The translations under genes were made by a program, and so were the position numbers. The notes beneath the pieces are model-generated. The model was not told the origin of the DNA. It did no database searches and saw only the letters and a list, made by a program, of their open reading frames with translations. From NCBI RefSeq assembly GCF_051131705.1, contig NZ_CP180316.1, forward strand, positions 2,480,001-2,544,000: 64,000 nucleotides of DNA. Reading direction: 5' to 3'. Source of the stretch: Arthrobacter_M sp030063245. Its GTDB lineage: Bacteria > Actinomycetota > Actinomycetes > Actinomycetales > Micrococcaceae. Below are positions 10,201 to 17,516 of the stretch, in pieces (the first letter of the stretch is position 1; each line of letters begins with the position of its first letter).

Positions 10201-10681
10201 TGACGTACTCCCGCCATTCGCCGGCGTATTTCATCACCGAGGAGCGGCAGGCATCGTTAAACTTGTCGACGCCCATCGTTTCGATCTGCTTCTTGTCCGT
10301 CATGCCAAGCTGCTTCATCGCCTCCAGCTCCGCCGGCAGGCCGTGCGTGTCCCAGCCGAATCGGCGTTCCACCCGCTTACCGCGCTGCGTCTGGTAGCGG
10401 GCCACCAGGTCTTTCACGTACCCCGTCAGCAGGTGACCGTAGTGCGGCAGACCGTTCGCGAAGGGAGGGCCGTCGTAGAAGACGAACTCGTTGCTGCCAA
10501 CTGCCTGACCGGCGAGGGCGGAGTCGCGGCGATCGATGCTGGCCTGAAAGGTGCCGTCCTCGGCCCAGTATTTGAGGATCCGCTCCTCGATCTCGGGGAA
10601 GCGGGCGGCGGCGGGAACGTGCGCGGTGGCAGCCCCGGCCGGAGCGGCGGAGGCGGAACTGGCCTTCGGGTAGTGGGTCAT
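7262..10681 (-). CDS. ileS: Isoleucyl-tRNA synthetase, eukaryote-like type (IleS2)
   Basis: IleS charges tRNA-Ile and edits misactivated valine. The protein is 1,139 residues from the chosen ATG at 10681, which has AGGA about 8 nt upstream. The HIGH signature appears as HYGH (residues 80-83, in PPFANGLPHYGH), the form found in eukaryotes and in the IleS2 group of bacteria. KMSKS lies near residues 702-706. A Gly/Ser/Pro/Thr-rich stretch of about 30 residues (about 297-327) interrupts the editing region and looks like a strain-specific loop. The IleS2 type is known to be poorly inhibited by mupirocin; that this enzyme is resistant is inference. It is the first gene of the operon and lies behind a T-box leader. 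Confidence 0.97.
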   Translation of the reverse strand: MTHYPKASSASAAPAGAATAHVPAAARFPEIEERILKYWAEDGTFQASIDRRDSALAGQAVGSNEFVFYDGPPFANGLPHYGHLLTGYVKDLVARYQTQRGKRVERRFGWDTHGLPAELEAMKQLGMTDKKQIETMGVDKFNDACRSSVMKYAGEWREYVTRQARWVDFDNDYKTLNVEYMESVLWAFKQLHEKGLTYSGYRVLPYCWKDETPLSNHELRMDDDVYKMRQDQTVTVTFPLTTGESEISRRLAGVLALAWTTTPWTLPTNLALAVGPDISYVVVPAGPHGTLAELWATPAGSTGQPGGDSGPAGSGTGTVNGGGDRPGQRFLIASDLLGSYAKDLGYGEGADAAAAAAEAVAETFRGAELAGLSYQPLWDYFADTEKYGTENAWRILLADYVTTTDGTGIVHQAPAYGEDDQKVCEQAGIPVLLSVDDGARFLPLFAGGDLDGIVGLQVFEANKPITRVLRADGRLLRQASYEHSYPHCWRCRNPLIYRAVSSWYVQVTAFRDRMVELNQDINWIPGNVKDGQFGKWLANARDWSISRNRYWGSPIPVWQSDDPEYPRTEVYGSLAELNAAFGRLPLNKEGRIDLHRPFIDELTRPNPDDPRTPEEGQSTMRRVEDVLDVWFDSGSMPYGQVHYPFENADWFDTHNPADFIVEYIGQTRGWFYMLHVLSTSLFDRPAFRNVISHGIVLGSDGQKMSKSLHNYPDVSEVLDRDGSDAMRWFLMSSPILRGGNLIVTEQGIRDGVRQVILPLWNVYSFFTLYTNAAGNGAGYEAALRYDGYTDTMDQYLLANTGDLVRTVTAMLDGYDISGACDALRGYLDMLTNWYVRRSRQRFFDENHDAFDALYTALETVCRVGASLLPLVTEEIWRGLTGGRSVHLTDWPDAALFGANAALVEQMDRVQQICSTGSSLRKAAKLRVRLPLQELTVVAPAAEKLAGHAAVIADELNIRSVRLLDRAGAAPEQFGIEEKLVVNARAAGPRLGKDVQRAIKGAKSGDWSVSADRVVTAGGLKLEQQEYTLETVVAESADGTSAAVAMLPGGGFVVLNTEVTPELEAEGTARDLVRAIQQARKDADLRVSDRIVTTVSGPQDVIDALHANAGLVRRETLSLALELVPGDIDTTVTVERTAAQ

Positions 10682-10960
10682 CTCATCATCCTGTGGGAAA
10701 AGTGAACAATACTGCATTCAGGATGCGAGGACGGCGCCCGTCCCGGCTTCGCTGCGATTGCTCGCCGCCACCAGGACAGATACCGCGGTACCACCTCACT
10801 TACCGCAGCCCGCGGTACCAAGGTACCTGCCGGCGTCGGCCGCTCATTGCTGCTGTGACGGGCTTACCCGTCCGGTTCTACCGATTCCCGCGCCGTGGTC
10901 CGCGCCGAAAAGTTCTTCCGGAAGCTCCCCGGTGATGGCCGGATCGATGCTGGTCTACAC
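10682..10960 (-). promoter_or_regulatory. Translational T-box riboswitch leader of ileS
   Basis: On the minus strand the leader carries a short Stem I of the actinobacterial ileS type: the specifier ATC (10936-10934, an isoleucine codon) within CATCACCGGGGAGC, followed by CCGGAAGAAC. Downstream is the T-box AGGTGGTACCGCGGT ending at 10782, whose TGGT would pair with the tRNA acceptor end. A second core TGGTACCGCG lies 27 nt earlier (10820-10811). Near the gene, CATCCTG (10725-10719) is fully complementary to CAGGATG (10693-10687), which contains the ribosome binding site, giving a plausible sequestering stem. Uncharged tRNA-Ile would be expected to free the start site. No poly-U terminator is seen, which fits translational control. 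Confidence 0.9.
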
Positions 10961-11071
10961 AGTCTAGGCGCCGGGCGGGAAAACTTCCTACCGGCCCGTT
11001 GTCCGGGCGGCGCGTTGGTGCGGAAAGGGCGCGCCTTCCCTCGCCTTCGCGCGTGCCGTTATGCTGACGCA

Positions 11072-12145
11072 ATGAAGCGCCAGACGACGGCAGCGTTACC
11101 AGAGGCGGCCAGGCGCCGGCGCGCAGCGTCGTGGACGGCGGTGGCCATTCTGCTCGGGCTGCCGACGGTGTTGCTGACGCTTGTGCGGCTGGTCCCGGAT
11201 GATCTCGGCACCCCGTGGGTCCAACTCGTCACGTTCACGCCGTATTCACCGCTGCCGCTCACCGTGGCCGCGGCGGGCGCATGGATGACTTTCAGGCGGA
11301 GCCGGGCTGCGTTTCACCGCGTTCTTGCCGGCATTTTTGCCGCCACCCTGGTGCTGCAGCTGTGTTGGCTGGTTCCCCGGTTCGTCGCGCATCCCGTCAG
11401 CACGGCAGGGCCGTTCCTGACCGTGATGTCCATCAACGCCCGCGACGCGAAGGCCTCGCCGGAGGATATTGTGGCCTCGGTCCGCCGGTACAAAGTGGAC
11501 GTTCTGGTGGTCGTGGACCTGAACCGCTATCTGGCACGCGATCTGCGGAACGCGGGACTCTCCCTCGAGCTGCCGCAGAGCGACGTCCGTCCCGTTCCCG
11601 GCGGCAGCGGCCTGTATTCCCGCTTTCCACTGCGCCACGAGGACGCACCCGTTCCGGAGGACAACAGTCTGCGCCAGGCAACGGTGCTGGTGGAGAATGG
11701 GGGCTCCACGATTCCGGTGCTCTTTTCGGCAGTCCATATCACCTCACCGCGGCCGCATCAGACGGACGAGTGGGCCCGCACCTACCGGCTCGTCAGGGAC
11801 GCGGCGCGCCCGGGCACGCCCCAGGTGATGCTCGGGGATTTCAATTCAACGATTGACCATGCCGGCTTCCGGGATTTGCTGGCCGCTGGATTCACGGATG
11901 CAGGATCCGGAACGGGGCAGGCGCTGGTGCCGACGTGGCCGTTCGGAGCGGTTGTCCCGCCCTTCGCCACCATTGACCATGTGCTGAGCAGCCCGGACCT
12001 CCCTCCCGCTTGGTACACCACCGCGCCCATCGGGGGCAGCGATCACGCGGCCGTTCTGGCCCGGCTGAGCCTGGCCGACGGGGGAATCTCCTGGCGGCGA
12101 ACGACGGATGAATCGTCCTGGCGGCTAACCCTGCCGCCCGGTTGA
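11072..12145 (+). CDS. Membrane-anchored endonuclease/exonuclease/phosphatase family protein
   Basis: The 357-residue protein starts with about three membrane segments (near 20-40, 55-75 and 84-105), followed by a periplasm-facing EEP domain. Conserved metal and catalytic blocks are visible: MSINARDA near residue 120, LGDFNST near 255, TIDHVLS, and GGSDHAAV near 322. The substrate cannot be told from sequence; the family includes nucleases, phosphodiesterases and phosphatases. A longer upstream frame exists but runs into the divergent ileS leader, so the ATG at 11072 is preferred, although no strong ribosome binding site is visible. Confidence 0.85.
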   Translation: MKRQTTAALPEAARRRRAASWTAVAILLGLPTVLLTLVRLVPDDLGTPWVQLVTFTPYSPLPLTVAAAGAWMTFRRSRAAFHRVLAGIFAATLVLQLCWLVPRFVAHPVSTAGPFLTVMSINARDAKASPEDIVASVRRYKVDVLVVVDLNRYLARDLRNAGLSLELPQSDVRPVPGGSGLYSRFPLRHEDAPVPEDNSLRQATVLVENGGSTIPVLFSAVHITSPRPHQTDEWARTYRLVRDAARPGTPQVMLGDFNSTIDHAGFRDLLAAGFTDAGSGTGQALVPTWPFGAVVPPFATIDHVLSSPDLPPAWYTTAPIGGSDHAAVLARLSLADGGISWRRTTDESSWRLTLPPG

Positions 12146-12174
12146 AAGTACTGCCGCCCGCTTGAAAGTACTGC

Positions 12175-12240
12175 CGCACCTGCAAGAAGAGCAGCGCCCC
12201 CGCTTCACGTGGGGTTCAGCAGGTGCGCTGGTCTTTTCCG
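12175..12240 (+). terminator. Hairpin terminator after the EEP gene
   Basis: CGCACCTGC (12175-12183) and GCAGGTGCG (12219-12227) form outer arms. An inner CCCC/GGGG pair can stack inside and TCTTTT follows. Just before it, TTGAAAGTACTGCCGC is present twice in tandem (from 12142 and 12162). Confidence 0.7.
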
Positions 12241-12280
12241 GGTGCGTCAGCCCCGGTACCGGGGTCTGTAGCTGCGCGTG

Positions 12281-13756
12281 CTAGACCGGTTCCCATTCAT
12301 GCACGGGCTGATTGCTGTGCATCCGCGCGGAGTACGTCGCGGTCATCGCCGCCAGCGCCTCGCGCCGGCTCAGCCCGGCGGCCTCCAACCGACGGACCGC
12401 ATCCAGCATCCAACGCGCGCCGTTTTGTCCGCTGACGGTCCGCTCGCGCAGCACGCCCAGGTACCTCTCGACGCACGCCGCATCCACTCCCAGGCGCCGG
12501 AGTCCCTCGCCCGCCATGGGCAGCAGCCGGCGCATCAGCAGCTCGTCCACCGGTACGTCCCCCACGCCGGGCCAGTAAACCGTGGCTTCGAGGCCGTCCC
12601 GGGCACACACCCCGAAATTGTCGTGGGCCGTCCGGAACGCCATGCGGGACCAGACCGGCCGTTCGGAACCGCGCAGCATTTCGACAAGTCCATAGTAGAA
12701 GGCGGCGTTGGCCACGGTATCCAGCACCGTGGGACCTGCCGGCAGCAGCCGGTTTTCCACGCGCAGGTGCGGAGACTCTCCCCTCGGCTCGAAGATCGGA
12801 CGGTTCCACCGGTAGACAGTGCCATTGTGCAACCGCAGTTCGTGCAGCGACGGCGCTCCGCTCTCCGTGGGCCCGGCCTGCCCGCTCTCCTCCGCCAGTT
12901 CCGGCAGCAACGCCGGGAAGTAGCGCACGTTTTCCTCAAAGAGATCAAAAACGGAGGTGATCCAGCGTTCGCCAAACCATACTCTCGGACGCACGCCCTG
13001 GTTGCGCATCTCCGGCGGCCGGGTGTCGATGGCCTGCTTGAACACCTCGACCCGGCTTTCCTGCCAGAGCAGCTTCTCCATGAAAATGGGGGAATTTGCC
13101 GCCAGTGCAACCTGCGGGCCGGCGATGACCTGAGAGGCGTTCCACGCGGCCGGGAATTCTCGGGGAGAGACCTGAAGATGCAGCTGGACGCTGGTGCAGG
13201 CAGCCTCCGGTGCCACACTTTGGGCGTAGAACCGCAGGGCTTCAATGCCCCTGATGTCCAACAGCACGTCCTCACCGCGGGCCTGCAGCACGGAGTTGTT
13301 AAGCGCTGCGTAGCGTTTCTCCGGACTCATCCAGTTCTCGTCGTCCAAAAGCTCCCGGGTCAGGGTCGGCAGGATCCCGACCATCACAATCCCGGCACCT
13401 GCACGCGCGGCCCGCTTCTCGGCCTCGTTGAGCTCGCGGCGCAGCCCGTCCTCCAGCGCGCGCAGGCCGCCACCGGCGATCCGCAGAGCCGGATGGTTCA
13501 GCTCAATGTTGTACGCGCCGATTTCCGTCTGAAACGCCGGATTGGCAATCTCACCCAGGACGGCCGCATTGCGCAGCGTGGGGGCGAAATGCTCATCCAC
13601 GAGGTTGAGCTCCAACTCCAGGCCGATCGACCGGTCATCGGCAAAATGCGCCGTGACCAGAAACTTGTCAAACGTATCCAAATTCTCCAACAGCCGCTCA
13701 CGATAGCGCGTGCGCTGTTCACGGCTGAACGTCCCGGACTTTACCTCTGCACCCAT
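12281..13756 (-). CDS. Glutamate-cysteine ligase family protein (GCS2 type)
   Basis: The 491-residue protein belongs to the carboxylate-amine ligase family that joins glutamate and cysteine. Visible blocks are SIGLELELNLVD near the N-terminus, TEIGAYNIELNHP, SVQLHLQVSP and the arginine-rich RVENRLLPAGPTVLDT. In mycothiol-using actinobacteria such enzymes may serve ergothioneine or other gamma-glutamyl chemistry; the substrate is not determinable here. The start is uncertain: the ATG at 13756 begins the conserved region but has no clear ribosome binding site, while an upstream ATG at 13804 has GGAG 11 nt before it and would add 16 hydrophobic residues. Confidence 0.82.
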   Translation of the reverse strand: MGAEVKSGTFSREQRTRYRERLLENLDTFDKFLVTAHFADDRSIGLELELNLVDEHFAPTLRNAAVLGEIANPAFQTEIGAYNIELNHPALRIAGGGLRALEDGLRRELNEAEKRAARAGAGIVMVGILPTLTRELLDDENWMSPEKRYAALNNSVLQARGEDVLLDIRGIEALRFYAQSVAPEAACTSVQLHLQVSPREFPAAWNASQVIAGPQVALAANSPIFMEKLLWQESRVEVFKQAIDTRPPEMRNQGVRPRVWFGERWITSVFDLFEENVRYFPALLPELAEESGQAGPTESGAPSLHELRLHNGTVYRWNRPIFEPRGESPHLRVENRLLPAGPTVLDTVANAAFYYGLVEMLRGSERPVWSRMAFRTAHDNFGVCARDGLEATVYWPGVGDVPVDELLMRRLLPMAGEGLRRLGVDAACVERYLGVLRERTVSGQNGARWMLDAVRRLEAAGLSRREALAAMTATYSARMHSNQPVHEWEPV

Positions 13757-13863
13757 GACTGAGGCTAACCACAGCAGACCCCCGCTGCATAGAGGAAACG
13801 GCATATTTCGCAGCGCTCCTCCGGGACCCTCAGGTGGAGATCTGGCCCTTCAAACGCCCCACC

Positions 13864-13889
13864 GGTAGCGGGAGATCTCCCCCGTTACC
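13864..13889. promoter_or_regulatory. 26-bp imperfect palindrome in the 13757-14214 gap
   Basis: The sequence from GGTAGCGGG through AGATCT to CCCGTTACC is nearly self-complementary and is centred on AGATCT. It lies between the divergent ligase and acyltransferase genes and could be an operator or a small hairpin. The rest of the 13757-14214 gap holds no frame I can support; it must also carry the acyltransferase promoter. Confidence 0.5.
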
Positions 13890-14214
13890 GGAGTTCCCAG
13901 CCTGACGCTTCTCGTTGGTCGGAGCAACCGGGTACCCAGTAACAAGCACATGCCAAAACCGCCGGTCCCGCGGCAACGGTATCGTCTCCCGAGTTCGCCG
14001 CCGCTGTGCTTCAACGCCGGTTGACAGCTTATGCAGGCCCCCTCTGGCGTTCCTGCCTGTGGTCCGCCCCTGCCACACGTAACAATAGGTCAATTCAACG
14101 CGTCCCCGGGGCTTCTACCCGGTTTCGTCACCGAGGCCGTTTAGCCTTGATGAGAGAGCCGACACAGTGATCCGGTTCGACAGCAGGGCAGTAAGGATCC
14201 GGGGGAGAGTGAGC

Positions 14215-16263
14215 ATGGAAAAAGGCGTTCTCAAGCAGTCGGTACGGAGGCAGGGGCAGATCGGGGACAAGATTCGGTCTGAAACCGGGCGTATCAATGG
14301 TCTGGACGGGTTGCGCGCCATCGCTGTGCTCGCGGTCTTGGTCTATCACTTGCACGCGGGTTTGCTGCCGGGCGGGTTCCTTGGCGTCGATGTGTTCTTC
14401 GTCGTTTCCGGCTTCCTGATCACGAGCCTTTTGCTGCGTGAGTTCTCGACGACCGGCCGGATCTCGATGAGGCAGTTCTGGCTGCGCCGGGCGCGCCGTC
14501 TGCTTCCGGCCCTGATGGTGGTCGTCATGGCGAGCACCGCGCTCGGATTCCTCATTGGCCGGGACCTGCTCGTCGGCATCGGCCGCCAGACGCTCGGAGC
14601 GGTGACGTTCTCGAACAACTGGCTCGAAATCGCCGCCGGGTCCAGCTACTTCGCCCATACGTCACCCCAACTGTTCGCCAATTTCTGGTCCCTAGCGGTG
14701 GAGGAACAGTTCTACATTCTGTGGCCCTTCGGATTCCTACTGCTCATGCGCGGCGTCACCAGACGCCGAACACGCACCGGCATTGCTGCTGGATGCGCAA
14801 TTGCATCCGCCGCATTGATGGCTGGCCTCTATGTCCCTGGCACCGACGCCACCCGCGTCTACTACGGCACCGATACGCACGCCTTCGGCTTGATGATCGG
14901 CATTGCCTTGGCCTTCGCGTGGTCCGGCGGAACCGGGATGAATCTGAGCCGTCCAAACTGGCGGCAGCGCCGCGTCTTTGTGGGCCTGGGCGCCCTCGCC
15001 CTGCTGATCGCCTGCATGTTCGTCGTGGACGCGGCTTCCCGGTTCACCTACCGAGGCGGAATCTTCCTGACCTGCGTGTGCACGGCGATGCTGATCCTGA
15101 CCTTGCTGGAGGGAACGGGTCCGCTGCAGTCCATGATGAACCATCGGGCGATGACGTGGATGGGCCAGCGCTCCTACGGCATCTACCTGTGGCACTGGCC
15201 GGCCCTGCTCATTTCTGATGCGCTAATCCCACAGGCCATTGGCACTGCGGGATGGTGGTTTGCCCGGATCATCGCGCTGGCTTTCACCCTCGTGGTCTCC
15301 GCACTATCCTTCAGGTATGTGGAGCAGCCCGTTCGCAAGCTGGGCTTCCGGGCTGCATTGGAGGCAGCAGTTGCGGCGGTGACGCGCGGAGGCCGGAAGT
15401 TCGACGGCGCCAAACTGGCCGCCGGTCTCGGTGCCACGCTGGTGCTGCTCGCCATCGCGGGAATTCTCACTGCCCCGGCAAAATCGCAGGTGCAGGCTTC
15501 ACTGGAACGCAACCAGATGATCGTCTCCGATTCGAAGGCGGCCGCCAACCATCCCGCAGCCTCGGCCTCGGAAGCTGCTCCGACTACGGAACATGCTTCG
15601 CCGTCGGAAACAGCGTCTCCGTCCGGAGATGCCGCGCTGGCGGATAACACATCCGCCCCGACGCCGGCCGCGACACCGGTGGCGGACAAACCCTCGGTGC
15701 CGCCATTCGCGTCCGGCGCCCCGATGGCGTACCCAACGGGTGAGGAGGTCATCGCCATCGGGGATTCCCTGGTGGTGACAAGTGCGGACGGACTACGCGA
15801 CCGGTTCCCCGGCATGTCCTTCGACGCCGTGTCTAATCGGCAATGGCCCGACGGCGTCGCTACGGTCGGCGCCCGGATCGCCGACGGTAGCATGCGCCGG
15901 GCGGTTGTTCTTGACTTCGGCACGAACGCCGGTGTTTCGGATCCCTCAATGGTCTCCAAGGTATTGGACTCACTCGGCCGGGACCGCATGGTCGTCCTCG
16001 TCAATCTTTACGGGGCCAGCCCGTGGGTACCGGACGCGAATAAGGTTCTCGCGGACGCCGTGAAAGACCGTCCGAACGCCATCATTGCCGACTGGAACAA
16101 GGCGATTTCCCAGCGACCGGATCTGCTTCAGCCGGACCAGATCCATCCCGGAATTTTCGGGGCACACCTGTACGCAGACACCATCAAGAAGGCATTGCAT
16201 GACCTCGCCGTGCGCAGCGGCGGGACGGTACCGGCCGACTATGCGATCGTCGATGACTACTGA
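14215..16263 (+). CDS. OatA-type acyltransferase with C-terminal SGNH domain
   Basis: The 682-residue protein joins an acyltransferase-3 membrane domain (about residues 27-385, roughly ten membrane segments, starting INGLDGLRAIAVLAVLVYH) to a Ser/Thr/Ala/Pro-rich linker (about 430-510) and an extracytoplasmic SGNH domain. The latter shows GDSLVV near residue 514, DFGTNAG and the Asp-His pair PDQIHPG near 640. In this architecture the membrane half passes an acyl group across the membrane and the SGNH half attaches it to a wall polymer or glycan. OatA O-acetylates peptidoglycan; the acceptor here is not known. GGGGGAG sits about 8 nt before the ATG at 14215, which decides the start over the upstream ATG at 14167. 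Confidence 0.9.
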   Translation: MEKGVLKQSVRRQGQIGDKIRSETGRINGLDGLRAIAVLAVLVYHLHAGLLPGGFLGVDVFFVVSGFLITSLLLREFSTTGRISMRQFWLRRARRLLPALMVVVMASTALGFLIGRDLLVGIGRQTLGAVTFSNNWLEIAAGSSYFAHTSPQLFANFWSLAVEEQFYILWPFGFLLLMRGVTRRRTRTGIAAGCAIASAALMAGLYVPGTDATRVYYGTDTHAFGLMIGIALAFAWSGGTGMNLSRPNWRQRRVFVGLGALALLIACMFVVDAASRFTYRGGIFLTCVCTAMLILTLLEGTGPLQSMMNHRAMTWMGQRSYGIYLWHWPALLISDALIPQAIGTAGWWFARIIALAFTLVVSALSFRYVEQPVRKLGFRAALEAAVAAVTRGGRKFDGAKLAAGLGATLVLLAIAGILTAPAKSQVQASLERNQMIVSDSKAAANHPAASASEAAPTTEHASPSETASPSGDAALADNTSAPTPAATPVADKPSVPPFASGAPMAYPTGEEVIAIGDSLVVTSADGLRDRFPGMSFDAVSNRQWPDGVATVGARIADGSMRRAVVLDFGTNAGVSDPSMVSKVLDSLGRDRMVVLVNLYGASPWVPDANKVLADAVKDRPNAIIADWNKAISQRPDLLQPDQIHPGIFGAHLYADTIKKALHDLAVRSGGTVPADYAIVDDY

Positions 16264-16397
16264 CCTGAAAATAGGGTGACCACGGTCGGTGAGATGCGCC
16301 TGGTTTTGGTTCATGCGGTGAGTGATTACCCGGTTTTTTTGGAGTGGTTCGGCGGTGACGATGCCCCGTTGCCACCGCCGGCGGGCCTTCAGGCGGA

Positions 16398-17200
16398 TCA
16401 GGACCGCCGGATGACCTTATGCGCGGCGGCCTGGGCCACGGGCGGATCACGATCTGGTCCAGGTTGATGTGGTGTGGAAGATTCAGCGAGTAGCCCACCA
16501 CCTCGGCGACATCGTCGGCCGTCAGCGGCTTCGCCACACCGGCGTAGGTCTTCCGGGCCGCGTCCTTGTCTCCGGCGAACCGGTTCAGCTCGAATTCCTC
16601 GGTGCGCACCAGGCCCGGCAGCACCTCGATGACCTGCAGGTTGTTCTCCACTTCCTCCAGCCGCAGCGACTGGGTCAGCGCGTGCTGGGCGAACTTGGCC
16701 GCGTTGTATCCGGCGCCCCCTCATAGGCCTCAAGGCCTGCGGTGGAGGTGAGATTCAGCACGGTGCCTTCGCCGTGCGCGCGCAGGACCGGCAGGAACGC
16801 CCGGATCGTCTTCATGGTCCCGAGCACGTTGACCCGGTACATCCAGTCCCAGTCGTCCTGTTGGGCGGCGGCCACCTTGTCCGCTCCGCGGGCGCCTCCG
16901 GCGATGTTAACCAGCGTGTCCAGACCACCGCGGCCGGTGACAAACACCCGCAGCCGCTCCACGTCGTCGTCGTCCGTCACATCTGCGGTGAACGGCACAG
17001 CACCAGTTTCGCCAGGCCAGGGCCTGGAGCTTCTCCGTGCGGCGGGCGACGGCCACGACGTCCCAGCCGGTGGCGCGCAGATTCCGGACGGTCGCGGCGC
17101 CGATGCCGGAACTCGCCCCGGTCACAACGGCGAGCCGGTGCGGCACCGGTGCAGCAGCTGTGGGAGGAACGGTCCGGCTTGTTTCGGACGGTTCAGTCAT
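16398..17200 (-). pseudogene. Short-chain dehydrogenase/reductase, broken by three frameshifts
   Basis: A complete SDR of about 266 residues can be assembled only by changing frame three times. The Rossmann start VVTGASSGIGAATVR and VDVVAVARR-like strand are in the first frame. DVTDDDDVERL, NIAGGARGADK and LNLTSTAGLEAYEG are in the second. VENNLQVIEVLPGLVRTEEF and INLDQIVIRP are in the third, and the natural end VAQAAAHKVIRRS is in a fourth segment. The breaks lie at about 17011-17020 (a CTGGC duplication, +4), 16716-16720 (a base lost in a G/C run) and 16440-16443 (a base lost). The start is ATG at 17200. It is either a decayed gene or the result of sequencing indels; apart from these the sequence is well preserved. 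Confidence 0.85.
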
Positions 17201-17516
17201 GCCCCCAAGCCTAGCCCGCGCAACCCACCACACGGCTTTTGGTGTGGTGGGCAAGGCGACGGCGCTCAGCGCGGAAGGTCATTTGCAGGACCGATTGATC
17301 GATAGGGACACTCCATTACCGGCGCCATGAATCCAATCCTGCATTCAGATCTCGATGAACCGGGATCCGAATGCGGACAGGCACCGCGCTCAAGGCCGCG
17401 CTTTCCGTTTCGTTGAAATCCATGCAAAAAAGGATTCTGTTTTTTCTTTTCCACGGGTGGGGTTTGGGGTCGTTTTTGACGGTCATTTTGTCGGACCCCT
17501 CTGGTTGACTTTAGGT
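17201..17516. other. Intergenic region before the HNH gene
   Basis: These 316 bases contain no gene that I can support. GC content is lower than in flanking genes and there are A/T runs (AAAAAA near 17425 and TTTTTTCTTTT near 17440). TTGACGG near 17476 resembles a -35 element for the following gene, but no convincing -10 follows at normal spacing. Confidence 0.4.

Noticed and set aside
8657..10705. A 682-codon open frame on the plus strand opposite ileS
   Set aside because: Its residues follow the antisense of ileS codons. It has no family motif or ribosome binding site, and such frames are common in high-GC genes.
12278..13762. A 494-codon plus-strand frame opposite the glutamate-cysteine ligase gene
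   Set aside because: It is a shadow of the conserved minus-strand gene, with no domain or start signal.
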